Source of the DNA: Lepidostoma basale
Lineage: Eukaryota; Arthropoda; Insecta; Trichoptera; Lepidostomatidae
Assembly (NCBI GenBank): GCA_022606425.2
Contig: JAHDVF020001599.1
Location: forward strand, 186,001 to 250,000
Length of the DNA: 64,000 nucleotides
Direction of reading: 5' to 3'
Positions within the stretch are counted from its first letter, which is position 1. Every line of letters starts with the position of its first letter. A model generated the notes under the pieces. The model ran no database searches. It was given only the letters and a program-made list of their open reading frames with translations, and was not told the DNA's origin. Shown here one piece after another: positions 43,165-54,517 of this stretch. Position numbers and translations under genes: made by a program.

Positions 43165-43345
43165 GATTTTGTAACCATGACGAAGCTAGGACGGGAGCAA
43201 AACCGGTTGGTTTTTACAAAAATAAAAAAAAAGTTATGATCGAATTAGTAAAAGTGTGTTATTATTATTTTAATAAAGCCACATCTCAAATTTAATGCTT
43301 CATACGAAAGCGTAAAGATATTACAATATTATTGTTGTGATATCA
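43165..43345 (+). repeat. HH6 single arm with strong stem I
   Basis: TTTTGTAACC, ATGACGA, A, GCTAGGACGGGAGC, AAAACCGGTT, GGTTTTTACAAAA. AACC/GGTT and TTTTGT/ACAAAA pair around a 3-nt bulge, giving a ten-pair stem I. C3 and G12 are mutated. The family body follows (TTTAATGCTTCATACGAAAG). Confidence 0.7.
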
Positions 43346-43806
43346 ACTATACCAGAAAAAAATAGGGAGGATGGTCCACCACCGTTTCCATATTCTGATT
43401 AGATTGTATGGTAAGAATTCCTATTTCCCTTTACGGCAAATCTTTAATCGTATTTTTCTCGAAACTAAAACACGTACACTCAACTTATTATCTTTTGTTG
43501 AATGGAACATCGGTTGAATTTAGAATTATGTACAAACCCACCCCCCGGAACGTATATTTACAATCCCCCTCGCGGACCACTTGCTTTACAGATATATTAA
43601 ACCATAAATTACACCCCACGAGTCACCCTGGACCGAACATGTAAGAAGGGGTAGGATTCTTTCAATTCACCACTTTTCAAAAATAAACGCTGACAAATTG
43701 AAAGCAGTGCCGTTCTAGCAACATTTTTGCATCCATGTAACATTTGATATTTTTGTTTGATCAAAAACACATATTTAATATATCTTTATCATTGTTACAG
43801 GGGTGC
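43346..43806. other. Unassigned; 78-codon plus frame
   Basis: Frame 43408-43644 (MVRIPISLYGKSL..., TPRNVYLQSPSRT) sits in slightly GC-richer sequence. No family recognised. Confidence 0.25.
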
Positions 43807-43906
43807 AGAATAATAATAATAATAACTAAAACAAAAAACAAAAAAAATAATAACAATAATAAAAATAAAAATAAAAATAATAAAATAATAATAATAACAA
43901 CAACAT
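43807..43906. repeat. (AAT/AAAAT)n low-complexity tract
   Basis: Irregular ATAATAATA and AAAATAAAAATA units. Confidence 0.85.
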
Positions 43907-44312
43907 CAAAGCGTAGACAGAGATAATGGACGCTACACTAATCTAACCTTACACACCTCTCTGGCTTCCTCCACATTCATACAGTGAGTCATACAATACA
44001 TACGTAGATTCTTAACTACTTCTAACGTGGCAGACCTTTAAAATTTGAATGACTTGGTCATGCCAAGTTTTCCTCGGTCTTCCTCGACACTGTACTCCAT
44101 TCACATCGTTAACGTGCAATTTTTAACAATTCATTCTTCATCCATTCGTTCCAAGTGACCAAACCAACGCAGTGATTCTTTCATAATTTTGTTCATAATG
44201 CTTTCTTCCGCTCTACTTTCCTATTCTAATATCAGCATTTGAAATTCTGTCGTACATTGTTTTACCACATATGCGTTTAAAGCATCTCATCTTTACCGCA
44301 TTTATTCTGTAA
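43907..44312 (-). pseudogene. RTE-A 3' region
   Basis: Minus-strand match from the C-terminal QDR region (plus 43910) to the ESRINAVEM region (plus 44310), with frame breaks. The usual (TTAG)n tail is replaced by the AAT tract, and another AAT tract lies at 44311-44330. Confidence 0.75.
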
Positions 44313-44344
44313 TAATAATAATAATAATAATGTCAATAAAAATT

Positions 44345-44475
44345 ATGAAACTGAGAGAAATTGGAAAAAAAATCTGGAGAGCGGGAGAGGTGGCCAGGGA
44401 CAGGAGTATGTGGAGGACTGTTGTGGAGGAGTCCATGTTACACACCGAGATGTAGCACTAAGAATAATAATAATA
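44345..44475 (+). pseudogene. RTE-D tip with (AAT)n tail
   Basis: WRAGEVARDRSMWRTVVEES, stop, then AGAATAATAATAATATA. Confidence 0.62.
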
Positions 44476-44699
44476 TATATTTTTTAAGTTTACCATTAAA
44501 TAAATCTTCAGTTTATGTAATAATTGAATATTAAAAAAGCTGTTACTTTGCTTGTTTTTATTATAATAATATATTCTATTAATTTACTTGAAATAGTACA
44601 CCTAATAAAAAACAATTAAACATTCAATTATAATAATAACGTTTCAATATGAGGTTACATTTTGTTTACATATTTATTTGATTCTATTCTACATTTTTT

Positions 44700-45135
44700 T
44701 TATGCTCTGCACACTTTTGACATCCCAGGTATATCTTCATAAATTTTAAATGCTTTATACAATACATAAGAGAATTCTGAGATACGTTTTTTTTCTGAAT
44801 GAGGGCCTTAGTCTATTTTTCTTTCTTGTTTCATATTGATGTTCATGTTGGTTACTTTTTATCTCCCTTAAAAATTCTTGGGAGGTGTGCCCATTAACAA
44901 CTTTGTGAATTAGTAATAAAACGTTGTATGTAATTATTTTTTTAGCTCTTTAAGCATCACTTTAATCCCAGCATATTTGCTTCTTATCAAAATTATTCTC
45001 ATTGCCCTTATTCTGGAGAATGGTTAATCTTCGCATATTTTCTTCATTTGCTAAAAATAATATGCTGCTACAGTTATTTATATGAGGGAGGATGATTGCG
45101 TTATATACAGTCTATGTCATATGTTGTGCAAAAAT
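44700..45135 (-). pseudogene. CR1/L2-like non-LTR C-terminal remnant
   Basis: Minus strand, several frames: LYNAIILPHINNCSSILF-like, LANEENMRRLTILQNKG, RAMRIILI, YNVLLLIHKVVNGHTSQEFL, ENQYETRKKNR and YKAFKIYEDIPGM. The order matches the RT thumb to C-terminus of CR1/L2/Rex-type elements, a clade not otherwise seen here. Confidence 0.65.
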
Positions 45136-45154
45136 GAGATTCTTTATTAAAAGA

Positions 45155-45345
45155 TGGTGGTCTAGGGGATAGAACGCTTGGCTCCTGATCCAGAGGATAT
45201 GGGTTCAAGCCTGAACACGACCAGATTCCTTCTTCATAATAATAAGCTATTTTCTGCTCACGTTGAAGATTGTAAAATAAATTCTAATATCATTGATATA
45301 AATCCTTGATGTTAGTTTTTTTTTTTTAAAAAAGAAAAATAAAGT
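45155..45345 (+). repeat. tRNA-derived SINE, copy 1
   Basis: The head GGTGGTCTAGGGGATAGAACG resembles a tRNA D-arm/A box, and GGGTTCAAGCC is a good B box about 45 bp on. Then a shared body (TTCTTCATAATAATAAGC, TTTTCTGCTCACGTTGAAG, TTCTAATATCATTGAT) and an A/T-rich end. About 185 bp. The tRNA identity was not determined. Confidence 0.8.
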
Positions 45346-45959
45346 GATATTTAATGAAAAGTGTTTTGAATAATATATTGATAACGGAAAATGATTTAAA
45401 TTTGACAGAGCCGCCACTGGTATCCGCGCACATAAAACATTATTATGTTAAAATATCAGTCGGTAAACGAAATGTGTGCAGAAGTGAAGCGGTTGTAAAT
45501 AATAATTCATCTCCCTGAATATTTTTGTGATAATAGGCCCATACTACGGCTCTGCCCATCTCACATCTCCCTCACACTGGCTGCGTAATGTATTGGCGAA
45601 GTCATATCTCTCTTTCCATCTCGGAAATTTCTGGAGGATGATTTTAAATTATCGCTAAGGACATTCCAGTGGCGTACTAAATCACTTCAATGTGGTTTAC
45701 ATTCGATTTTTATATTATAAATATGACGGATTATTATTTTTATTTCAGAGAGAAGTAGATATAGGTATATAATCGTTTTTTTTAATTCATTTATTTTTTA
45801 ATTGACTATTTGCAAGTTAACTCGAAGATTCTTATAAATTGTTTTATTTTATTCTCATAAGTCAATATAAAATTCACTCAAGGAAATATACACATATATA
45901 ATGTATAAATTAGTTCGTTGGTAATGCCTAATTTTTTTAATAAAATAAATAATCGATTA
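45346..45959. other. Unassigned; two hAT-like termini
   Basis: CCGCCACTG at 45410-45418 and CAGTGGCG at 45671 resemble ends of the hAT element at 52080, but they face the wrong way to be one element. Confidence 0.35.
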
Positions 45960-46300
45960 TTTTTGCCGAAACGCTATGAGGCTCAACATTATTAAATATT
46001 TAAATTTGGGTCTATAGGATAGAACGCTTGGCTCCTGATACAGGATATTTGGTTTGAGCTATTTTCTGCTCATATTGAAGATTGTAAAATAAATTCTAAT
46101 ATCATTGATTTAAATCTTTGGTATTATTCATTAAAAAAAACACTGTTTTATACGTATAACTATAAAATGTATTGTCGTGAGATTGTCGCGACAGCTGTTT
46201 CGCCAATCAGGTGTTACAAATAACTGGTTGTTTGTAACACCAAATGATGCAAACATAGATTGTTGAAACAGCTGTCATGAGAATCTTATATAAATATATG
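45960..46300. repeat. HH1 foldback interrupted by a SINE
   Basis: Left terminus TTTTTGCCGAAACGCTATGA, SINE at 46008-46140, then arms GATTGTCGCGACAGCTGTTT and AACAGCTGTCATGAGAATC. The left core has lost stem II (GCCAATCAGGTG). The right core is GATGCAAACATAGATTGTTGAAAC. Confidence 0.68.
46008..46140 (+). repeat. tRNA-derived SINE, copy 2
   Basis: GGTCTATAGGATAGAACGCT, then a deletion over the B box, then GAGCTATTTTCTGCTCATAT and TTCTAATATCATTGATTTAA. Confidence 0.75.
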
Positions 46301-46639
46301 TGAAATGTATACTTTCAATGTATTAAATTGTCCATTTAATAAAATAAATAAAACAAAATAAATCAGTAATTCAATAAAACAAAAATAAATAAAAGTATTA
46401 ATTTCACATTTCAGATGCAGAAGAGAAATACATCGATTGAGTCTACGTACCAGGATGGCGATTTTATTTTACATATTACTTAGAATCATTAGTCACCTTG
46501 AAATATGTGTAATCATTTGTAAACAATTTGTAAAAATATGTTTTTCTTTGAAGCAATTCCTTTCGTCCTACCATAAAATGACTTATTTTTTATTTATATA
46601 ATATCATTTAGTTTCCTCTAACTACGTTATCATTGTCAT

Positions 46640-46905
46640 AAAATTTCTTATCAAGTTCCAAGAAACACTTTCCAATATTTCTGGACCTACCCAAATAATT
46701 ATTTGTTAAAATGTATAAAGTCACATCAATTTTCGTAAATTACCATATTCTGCTCCATTTACTAGCATATTTAAACTACAACGAGTTGAAGTTTCGTCAC
46801 ATTTGATATTGCCTTAGAAGGGCGAAACAGGTCGTTTCCTTAATGTATAATAAAACTTCTAGAAAACTAACGTTTTCATTCCTATAAATTACTCATAAAA
46901 AAATA
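46640..46905 (-). repeat. HH2 element with the 150-bp centre
   Basis: The centre (AAACACTTTCCAATATTTCT...) is the reverse complement of 11490-11640. The single full arm reads TTGATAT, T, GCCTTAGAAGGGC, GAAACAGGTC. Confidence 0.75.
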
Positions 46906-46914
46906 ATTATCGCA

Positions 46915-47060
46915 ATAAGCGGTAGGTAGAAATAATGGTCCATCGCACTCATATTTCATGACATACTTCTCTTGATTTCTCAACATTCTTACGTCGTTTT
47001 ATTAATTCAATATTTATTTAATTGGATCACGCTTCGTATATTGCTTTAACCCTTATTAAA
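46915..47060 (-). pseudogene. RTE-A tip, decayed
   Basis: GGTAGGTAGAAATAATGGTC and CATGACATACTTCTCTTGAT match the RTE-A end. Confidence 0.6.
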
Positions 47061-47150
47061 TATTTAATAAACGAGGCTGTTCATGAAACAATAAATAAGG
47101 CAAAATATTGATTTAAAATGGTGGCTATTTAAAAAAACTAATAAACAAGC

Positions 47151-48430
47151 TTACTTACCATCACATCATCTCACTGAAGGAATAGGCATAAATATTGGAC
47201 CAGCAAACCGTTATTTCATGACATACTTCTCTGGCTTCTTTAACATTCATAAAAAAATATCATGCACGAACGATAGCTTCTCTGATTCTTTTCATGGTTT
47301 AATTGAATTTTGATGCTACATTTTATTCGGTCTTCCTCCATTTTCTGTTCGTATACTGAAATGTTACTCTCTCGGCTAGCACAGAGAGCATGGTTTTTAT
47401 CCTCAAGGTGGTAATCGTGAGATTTTTTTCGGTATATTATTCGATTCGGGAATTGGTGTAAATATAAAGACATGGGATACATTAAGGTTTATTGACAAGT
47501 TAGTTTGGCATATTACAATTATGACAATATTATGAGGCTAGGGATGTCTAACACAGAATAACATAAACAAAACACAAGATGGAAGAATGAAGAGGCGGTT
47601 TGAGGCGATTTCTCGATGAGGTGCTCGTCAGGACATCGACCAGCGACGTCGTCCGTCGACGTTGTCAGCGACGGTGACCAGTTGATGGTGGTTAAGGAAA
47701 TACATATAGAGCGTCACCTGGCAGACACGAGGTTCCATAAGCTGGTGGTGCTCCATAAGTGAAAAAGTGGTCCCCGCAGTGGTGGTGTGGTCCTTGACAC
47801 GGAGCCTCGAACGCGGTCACGTCGATGTCCGACAGGACCTTCGGAACTAACCGCAGACACGCGGATACATGACGCACATGTGTGACCGATGCGCGATCCT
47901 TGATGTATAAATATATCGTTCATATTATATCCAACGCGTACCTTTATATCATAATACTGAAGAAAGGCTGAACCATTGCTGGTCCAGCCGGATGGCAACG
48001 GATTTCCAATTCTGCTACATTTTGATGAGGGCGAGGCACTGACGAAGCGTAGCACAAGATGGCGGCCTACTGACAAGACGGTCTGGAGAGAAGTGGGGTG
48101 GCTTCTAGCCTCGGAGCATAGAGTACAAAAAAACAGTGTTACCAACCGGAAATGCGGCGGGTTGCGCACACGGCGGAAACAGGAGAAGTTGGAAATAAAT
48201 TTCGAAGAAGTACTTAACTGGGAAGCATTGGGGCGAATACAGTGGCCGAAGAAATCGTAATGGTATGTATAATAACATTACAATACTTTCTTTATCATTC
48301 ATTCTTCAATCATTATTTCCGTGTCCAAAACACCTCGAAAAACTTTTCTATATTTTTTTCATAACATTTTTATTGCACTGCATTCACTTCTCATTGAACA
48401 CTTGACATTTTATCATGTATACGCCTGAGA
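47151..48430 (-). pseudogene. RTE-A copy split by a solo LTR
   Basis: 47151-47356 covers the 3' third. After the LTR, 48283-48430 continues upstream in the element (TTCCGTGTCCAAAACACC, CACTGCATTCACTTCTCAT). Frame decayed throughout. Confidence 0.78.
47357..48282 (-). mobile_element. Solo LTR of the gypsy-like family
   Basis: 926 bp. It starts (minus strand) TGTAATGTTATT and ends GTAACATTTCA, so it has TG...CA ends. It is flanked by the 4-bp repeat ATAC (47353-47356 and 48283-48286). It shares with the LTR at 60896-61931 the stretches GAACCTCGTGTCTGCCAGGT, GGTCGATGTCCTGACGAGCA and GTGCTAGCCGAGAGAG. No internal region is present, so it arose by LTR-LTR recombination. Open frames inside are incidental. 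Confidence 0.85.
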
Positions 48431-48870
48431 CTGAAAAAAAATTTGTCTGTACATTTTTGAATGCATTCATACATTTTTGTCAAAATGTACAATTACACTT
48501 ATGTAAAAATATTTTTAAAATGTATCAAATTTTCCTAAAATATTTAAAAAAGTAAAAAAGCATTTTTGCAAAAAATACTGAAGAAATGTACAATTGTATT
48601 TTTGTAAAAATATTGAAAAAAAATATACGTAAATGCATTTTTACAAAAATATGTAAATATTTTTTTGTAAATTTTTTTACGCTGAAGTATTGAAAAATCT
48701 ATGCACGCTATTTTGTTATTTTTTTAAAGTAAAATTGGGTATATGCATTTTCGTGTGTTAAAAAACATTCAAATAAAGCATTATACAAATCTTTTTTTGC
48801 AAAGATATTGAAAAAATGTGTAAATGGGATTTTTTATATTACATTTTGATAACTAATCAACGTGATTAAA
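48431..48870. repeat. Degenerate AT-rich tandem array
   Basis: Repeated phrases AATGCATTTTTACAAAAATA, ATTGAAAAAATGTAC and TTTTTGTAAAAATATT recur every 60-70 bp with much variation. Confidence 0.55.
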
Positions 48871-49334
48871 ATTCGCAAAGTAAAAATCCCTTTTAACCGT
48901 CTGCATTTTCGCATCAAAGAAACCGTATCTGACTGCCCTCCCGTGGTCAGCTCATCAGCTAAAGGGCTTTATGAGCTGCGCCCCAAAGCGGCACAAAGTG
49001 ATTGCTTTTTCTCTACATTTGCAATAGTCTGATAAAAAATATTATAGAAACAAGGGAAAAATATCTCTATGCACTTGAACCATTACTACGTAAAATAAGT
49101 TTTTTTAATATCATAAATAAAATCGATTACTATACCCTTTGAAATACGGAGGAGATCAAGCTTTTAACAAAAGCTCAGTGGTCAAGTGTATTTATAAAAA
49201 TGGAATTAGTGTTTCAAAGAATATCTTTGAGCTAATGAGTTTGCATTACTAAAAGTTTATTTTTATGTCTAGATACGGATAGATGTGGTATGGTGAGGGA
49301 TATTACAATAAAATATAATAAACTATGTAACTAA
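48871..49334. other. Unassigned
   Basis: No feature recognised. Confidence 0.35.
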
Positions 49335-49530
49335 AATTGTTTGGAGGGAACCGTGGACGGCAAAGAGAAGAGCAGGGCGACCGCAACTACGGCGGAAGGA
49401 TGATCTGAACAGACATGTCGGAATAACCTGGATGCAGTCTGCACAAGATAGAGGGGCGTGGAAGCGAATAGGGGAGACCTTTGTGCAGGAGTGGACGGTA
49501 ATAGACTGAAGAAGAAGAAAATACAATAAT
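49335..49530 (+). pseudogene. RTE-D 3' end
   Basis: WREPWTAKRRAGRPQLRRKD, DLNRHVGITWMQSAQDRGAW, KRIGETFVQEWTVID, stop, then GAAGAAGAAGAAAA. The frame is open over 60 codons. Confidence 0.75.
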
Positions 49531-49684
49531 TTTATTTGACACACCTGTACTATATTTCATAAATCAAAACACTGTTGTCTATTTATGGAAGCGAATTAAT
49601 GTATTGACAAATATAGAGATACGAATTAGTAACTATCGTTTTCATTGTAAAGTTTCAAGTTGAGAAATTGTTTAGTAATTATAA

Positions 49685-50019
49685 TTCAGAACACAGTATT
49701 GAAAAGGTTATTAAGATGGTTTGGACACATGGAAATAATGAAAGAAGAAATAATAATAAAGAGTGTATAGGTATGTTAATGACGTAAACGGAATTCAAAT
49801 TAGAGAATGATCGAGGAAAACGTGGCACGATCAAATCACTTAAATATGAAACGCCAGCTATACGAGCAGTTTGAAAAATCGACATGCATGCATATAACGA
49901 TGTATGAATGTTGGGGAAGTGAAAAAGGTATGTCAGGAAATATCATTATGGCTGTCTATTCTTTTTATCTACCTCTTCGGGAAGACGGCGTGTTTGTTAG
50001 TAAGTAAGTTAGTTATAAT
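49685..50019 (+). pseudogene. RTE-A 3' end
   Basis: Begins near TTAAGATGGTTTGGACACAT and ends GACGGCGTGTTTGTTAGTAA, with several stops. Confidence 0.75.
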
Positions 50020-50282
50020 TCAACTAGGGATACGTGTTGCGAGGATAAATTGGCAGTGGGCTGGTCATGTGTGTCAACGGGATTATGGAAGATGGAGCCA
50101 GAGGGTAGCTGAATGGAGGCCAAGGTTGGACCGGAGAAGTGTTGGGAGACAGCCTACCAGATGGAGCGATGATATTGTGCGGACGGCGGGAAGGGCCTGG
50201 AGAACATCGGTGAGAGACCGAGAGAGATCGCGTGGGGGTGGAGAGGCTTACGTTCAGCAGTGGATGGAGATAAGCTGATGAA
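50020..50282 (+). pseudogene. RTE-D 3' end, frame open
   Basis: Open frame with GIRVARINWQWAGHVCQRDY, GRWSQRVAEWRPRLDRRSVG, RQPTRWSDDIVRTAGRAWRT, GGEAYVQQWMEIS, stop. It abuts the RTE-A tail at 50019. Confidence 0.8.
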
Positions 50283-50572
50283 TAATTCAAATAATTAGAA
50301 ATTTTAAAGTAAAAATGTGTCTTCTTTTTCTTCTACTTCCTTAAACTGTAGATGTTTACTTCTCATACATTTGTAAGCATCCAGTTCTTTCCTGCGCTAT
50401 CTACATTTATCAAAATTGAATAAACATTTTTATGAAATGTTAAGATTGGATGGTATGGTTATGATAACAAATGAAATTCAAATTTGTTTCGATATAATTA
50501 TTACTTGAGGTATAATGTTAGTTCTTTCCTTCTTATTTTATACTATTGTTGTGTTTCTAAAGACAGGCTGGC
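50283..50572. other. Unassigned
   Basis: No feature recognised. Confidence 0.35.
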
Positions 50573-50795
50573 CTCTCTTGAATAGTTGACTACCAGCTAT
50601 CCCTCCATCTCTTTGGCAGGCTTTCCGGGGGGATGGTAGCCAATAGGAATCTGATGCGCCAAAGCGTGAGGGAGTGGACCGGTATCCGAAGTATGGAGGA
50701 GCTGTTCCGAGCGGCGCAGGACAGAGACAGGTTTGCCGAGGTGATCGCCAACGTTAGGGGGACCCGACAGGGCACTTGAAGAAGAAGAAGAATAG
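50573..50795. pseudogene. RTE-C tip (-) fused to RTE-B tip (+)
   Basis: 50573-50650 on the minus strand encodes the GYHPPGKPAKEMEG/W end of RTE-C. 50648-50795 on the plus strand encodes RQSVREWTGIRSMEELFRAA, QDRDRFAEVIANVRGT with an (AAG)n tail. The two join without a spacer. Confidence 0.75.
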
Positions 50796-50799
50796 CAAT

Positions 50800-51404
50800 A
50801 AAATCTATACCCTAAAATAAAGTATGGGATAAATACTTGCAATTGGAGAAGGAAATATTTCCCGTATCCCTCTGCACACAATATATGTTTATTGTCCAAG
50901 CGAAGCATTACAAAACTCTGTAAAAGTGCATTCCCGAATAACATAAATTCTTGTGTCCATATTTATGAGCACATGCAAGCGCTGCGTTACATAATGTTGC
51001 TAGAAATTATTCATGATTTATTCATTGTTTTAGTACTTATTTGATTAAATTTCTTTAGTGTTATCTTGACGATAAATGATATTTTTACTTAAATGATATA
51101 TTTACTGTTTCTTAAACAATGTTTCGGTCGCAGATGAAACATGTTTGTAAAAATGCAATTTAATTTTGAAAACACGATGTTTTTTTAAAGTTATTCAAAT
51201 TTGATACGACTTTGTACAGAATATAACTATTTTCCATGTAAATAATAATTGAATGGGATGTTTTTTAACTACTTCCACATTTGTATTTATTTCGATTTTC
51301 GCCAGGCTGGCTAGTATCGACAGACTGGTGACACTATTTTAACTGGGTCCTTTATATACATACAGATCAGGGGTGGTAAACATGATTCTATACAAAAATA
51401 ATCT
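50800..51404. other. Unassigned
   Basis: No feature recognised. Confidence 0.35.
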
Positions 51405-51592
51405 TTTTTTTTTTAAAGACTAACACCAAAGATTTAAATCAATGATATTAGAATTTATTTTACAATCTTCAATGTGAGCAGAAAATAGTTCATTATTATG
51501 AAGAAGGAATCTGGTCGTGTCCAGGCTCGAACCCAAATCCCCCTGGATCAGAAGCCAAGCGTTCTATCCCCTAGACCACCACCCGATTATTT
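51405..51592 (-). repeat. tRNA-derived SINE, copy 3 (best head)
   Basis: Minus strand: GGTGGTCTAGGGGATAGAAC, B box GGGTTCGAGCC, body, and a poly-A-like end (plus poly-T at 51405-51415). Confidence 0.82.
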
Positions 51593-51663
51593 ATTTAAAA
51601 TTTACTGAATTTAAATATAGGATTAAATGAGTGGTTCTTTTCTATTTGCTAATCATTTAATTG

Positions 51664-51990
51664 CATGCTTGTATACAACATTTTAACCATTTTTCTATTG
51701 CCCATTCGTTCCATATGCATAAACCTTCTCAGGGATCCTTTTAAAATTTTACTTATGATACAATCATCTGCCTGATATTTCTTCATTATTTTGTCGTTCA
51801 GTATTGTATTTCAAGACCTGAACTAAGACTGGAGACAGACCTCTAGGAAGGCCTCTTCTATCACAAATCTTCATTTCTAATACATGTAAACTACTTTCAT
51901 ATTTCTTTTGCCAGCTCCAATCATCAATACCATACATAAGTGTTGGCACTAGAACTCCATTATGTACTGCTATATTTGCTTAAGTTGGTT
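51664..51990 (-). pseudogene. RTE-A internal fragment
   Basis: Covers the KIMKGSLR region to NGVLVPTLMYGIDDWSWQKK (minus frame 51764-51949), with an internal insertion of unknown sequence near 51800-51840. Confidence 0.72.
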
Positions 51991-52079
51991 TACTTTTAGC
52001 TTATTCATGCTCATTAATTTATTTCGTTCACTCAACAAATATTCTGAGGATGTAGTATTCGTGTTTAACGTGTTTCTAG

Positions 52080-52942
52080 CAGTGGCGTGCCCAGGGTCAA
52101 CTAGTAAGGCAAGCCCGTCCGACTTTTTTGTGTTATAATATTAGTAGTGGGTCACGATAATGTATTTTTCCGGATTAAAAGAGTTTTATCTTTTAAAATT
52201 AATTTCGTGAATTAATTGATTTCAAATCACATTTTAAATCTATACAAAAAATAACTTCATGCGTCCCAAACTCATGTTCTTGTATAATATAATAATGTGT
52301 TTACAAATATAAGAAGAAATGTAAATAAGAAGCTGTAAATAGACAATAATAATAAATTTGTTAACACCGAAACACGAATTATAATATAAATAAATGTTCG
52401 TAAGAAATTATTATACATAATCTTGTTTTTCATAATATTTCTGCACACAACGTAAATACATTCATTCTGTCAAAATAAATTAAGTTCGTGACACATCTAA
52501 TAGTAACATACTTCAGAGTGATAAAGCCCGGCATTAAATCCATACAAAAAAATTGTAGATATCTTCCGGTATATATGCACCTAGATCTATGATCACAAGC
52601 CAAAAATACATAAGTGCGACAAAGACTCTTTTATATTTTGCAAGCCCAATATGAAGTCCATCGAAAACATGAAACAAAACATGTGGACGTAGGCGATTTT
52701 GCGAGCATCTCATCTACGGTACGTATGAGTAAAAAAAAAATACGGCGCGTATGAGTGGAACAAAACATATACTTAGGTCATTTCTGCGCATGTCAGCGGA
52801 GTCATTTGCAACGCAACGAATTAAATCGCTTTAACTCAAACTCAAACTTAGGCTTAGGCTCAAACGCGCAAGAAATATCGTTTTATTATAGATTTTTTAA
52901 GGCAAGCCTGGATTTTCGGCTTGTATGGAAGTACCGCCACTG
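52080..52942. mobile_element. Non-autonomous hAT-like element, 863 bp
   Basis: Both ends start CAGTGGCG (inward-facing), and AAGGCAAGCC lies near both ends. It is flanked by the perfect 8-bp duplication GTTTCTAG (52072-52079 and 52943-52950), the hallmark of hAT transposition. No transposase frame is present. Confidence 0.88.
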
Positions 52943-52950
52943 GTTTCTAG

Positions 52951-53527
52951 CAATATTCATGTGGATATTCGTACCACCCCGGATATCAAACGAATACTTA
53001 AATACGTATGCGAAATGAACACGTAAAGAGATCCCACTAAATCGCTTAATAACGTTATGCCCCAATTAGCACATAACCAAAACATTCCAAGAAATAAAAT
53101 CCATTCAAAAGCTAGTATTAAGCAATTAACACATTTGTGTACAATTTAAAAATGATATATATCAAAAATAGTTGACGTTATTTCGTTGTAAATTGAATTT
53201 ATCTTCCAACATTGTCATAACACATAACTGGGTGGAGGGATATGTTGGTTGGATAGTAAATCTTAACAAAACCACCCCCGGATTTGGGACCCCAGAGATG
53301 CAATAAAAGAAACCTCGGTTCAATGTTTTGGAAGAAAACATTCACTGCTCCCGCGCTATGAAAGACTTTTTTTGTCATCTAAAACAGTAGGGTATTTTTT
53401 ACCGCTTTCAAAGGTTCAAGTTAAGACCGAAAAAGCGTTGTATTATCTAATATTTCACGCGAAAGTGCTATATATACCTATACACAATACAAAACTACAC
53501 GACATGATTGTATTTTGAAATATGTTT
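52951..53527. other. Unassigned
   Basis: No feature recognised. Confidence 0.35.
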
Positions 53528-54130
53528 TAATATTTATTGAACGGTAAGGTATTAACACAGTGGAATTCCATAGTACTCGTAAGAGTAATATAACTAACTA
53601 ACTAACTAACCATCACGCCGTCTCCCCGAAAGGGTAGGCAGAAAGAATGGACTGTCACACTTTAACCGATGCGGCACTCCATCCTTCTCTTTTCGCCCCG
53701 CGGGAGACGCGGTGTGATGGGTTGCGACTTAGGAAATTGAAAATAACTATGTTCAATCCACAAAATATTTAAAAGATATGAAAAAAACAAGTCATGTTTC
53801 GGAGGATACCTCCATCTTTATGTTTAAAAATATAATAAAAACTAAACAAGGAAAGACTAATATAAAAAACGCATTTAAATTTCAATACAATAATTTAAAT
53901 TTAAAAACTAAACTGGACTATTTGGTATAAGTACTAATAATATTTTTTATCAGTTAGAACTAATAAATAATATAAAACAAAAATAAAACTTGTAGCTAAC
54001 TTATTTCGATTTAAAAAAAAAATATTAAATATTAATTTACGAGTATGTCTCCGAAACATGTCATGTTTTTAAATATTTTTTTTATTATAAATATTAAGTG
54101 GATTAAAAAAAGTTATTTTCCATTTCCTAA
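53528..54130. repeat. Long HH3 element interrupted by SINE-like repeat
   Basis: Outer segment TATTAACACAGTGGAATTCC, SINE-like insert 53592-53732, then the minus core (GGAGG/CCTCC hairpin, GAAACATGAC), the long HH3 body (53820-53985) and a right arm near 54055 with CTCCGAAACATGTCATG. Confidence 0.72.
53592..53732 (-). repeat. SINE-like element with RTE-A 3' end, copy 3
   Basis: Minus-strand 5'-truncated copy: CCCATCACACCGCGTCTCCC, then the RTE-A terminal segment and (TTAG)n tail (plus 53592-53610). Confidence 0.78.
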
Positions 54131-54244
54131 GATGTTTTATTATTGTTATAGAAAAATGACATACAAAAATATTTTTTCAAACTATAGCTGGAGACGAATT
54201 TGTGTAAATATGCAGACGTGAATAAATACACAAACATGTGAACA

Positions 54245-54475
54245 TGCTACTCATATGGGAAGCATGTTTACAGCGGATGACAGAGTAAACAGTAAAGTCG
54301 AAAAAATAGTTATTGCGGGTATAAAATGGAGTTATTCGAAACAATCAGTTATCAATGAAACAGAAAATGACCGTTCACAATGGAGTTCTGGTTCCAATCA
54401 TTGTGTGTAAAAATGAAGCAGAGAGCTGGAAAAAGAAGGATGATATGCTTTGCTGTAGGTATGAGACTTTAAGAT
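54245..54475 (+). pseudogene. RTE-A fragment, decayed
   Basis: GSMFTADDRV, AVHNGVLVPI-like and AESWKKKDD segments in order. Confidence 0.6.
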
Positions 54476-54517
54476 GAAAAAATATATATAATTATATTAA
54501 ATAAATGTAAATCGTCG

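Noticed and set aside
45410..45680. CCGCCACTG and CAGTGGCG as ends of one hAT element.
   Set aside because: The motifs face outward in the wrong order and no 8-bp duplication flanks them.
47714..48260. Open frames of 94-151 codons in a GC-rich island that could be a host gene.
   Set aside because: The whole island is a solo LTR with TG...CA ends, a 4-bp duplication and homology to 60896-61931.
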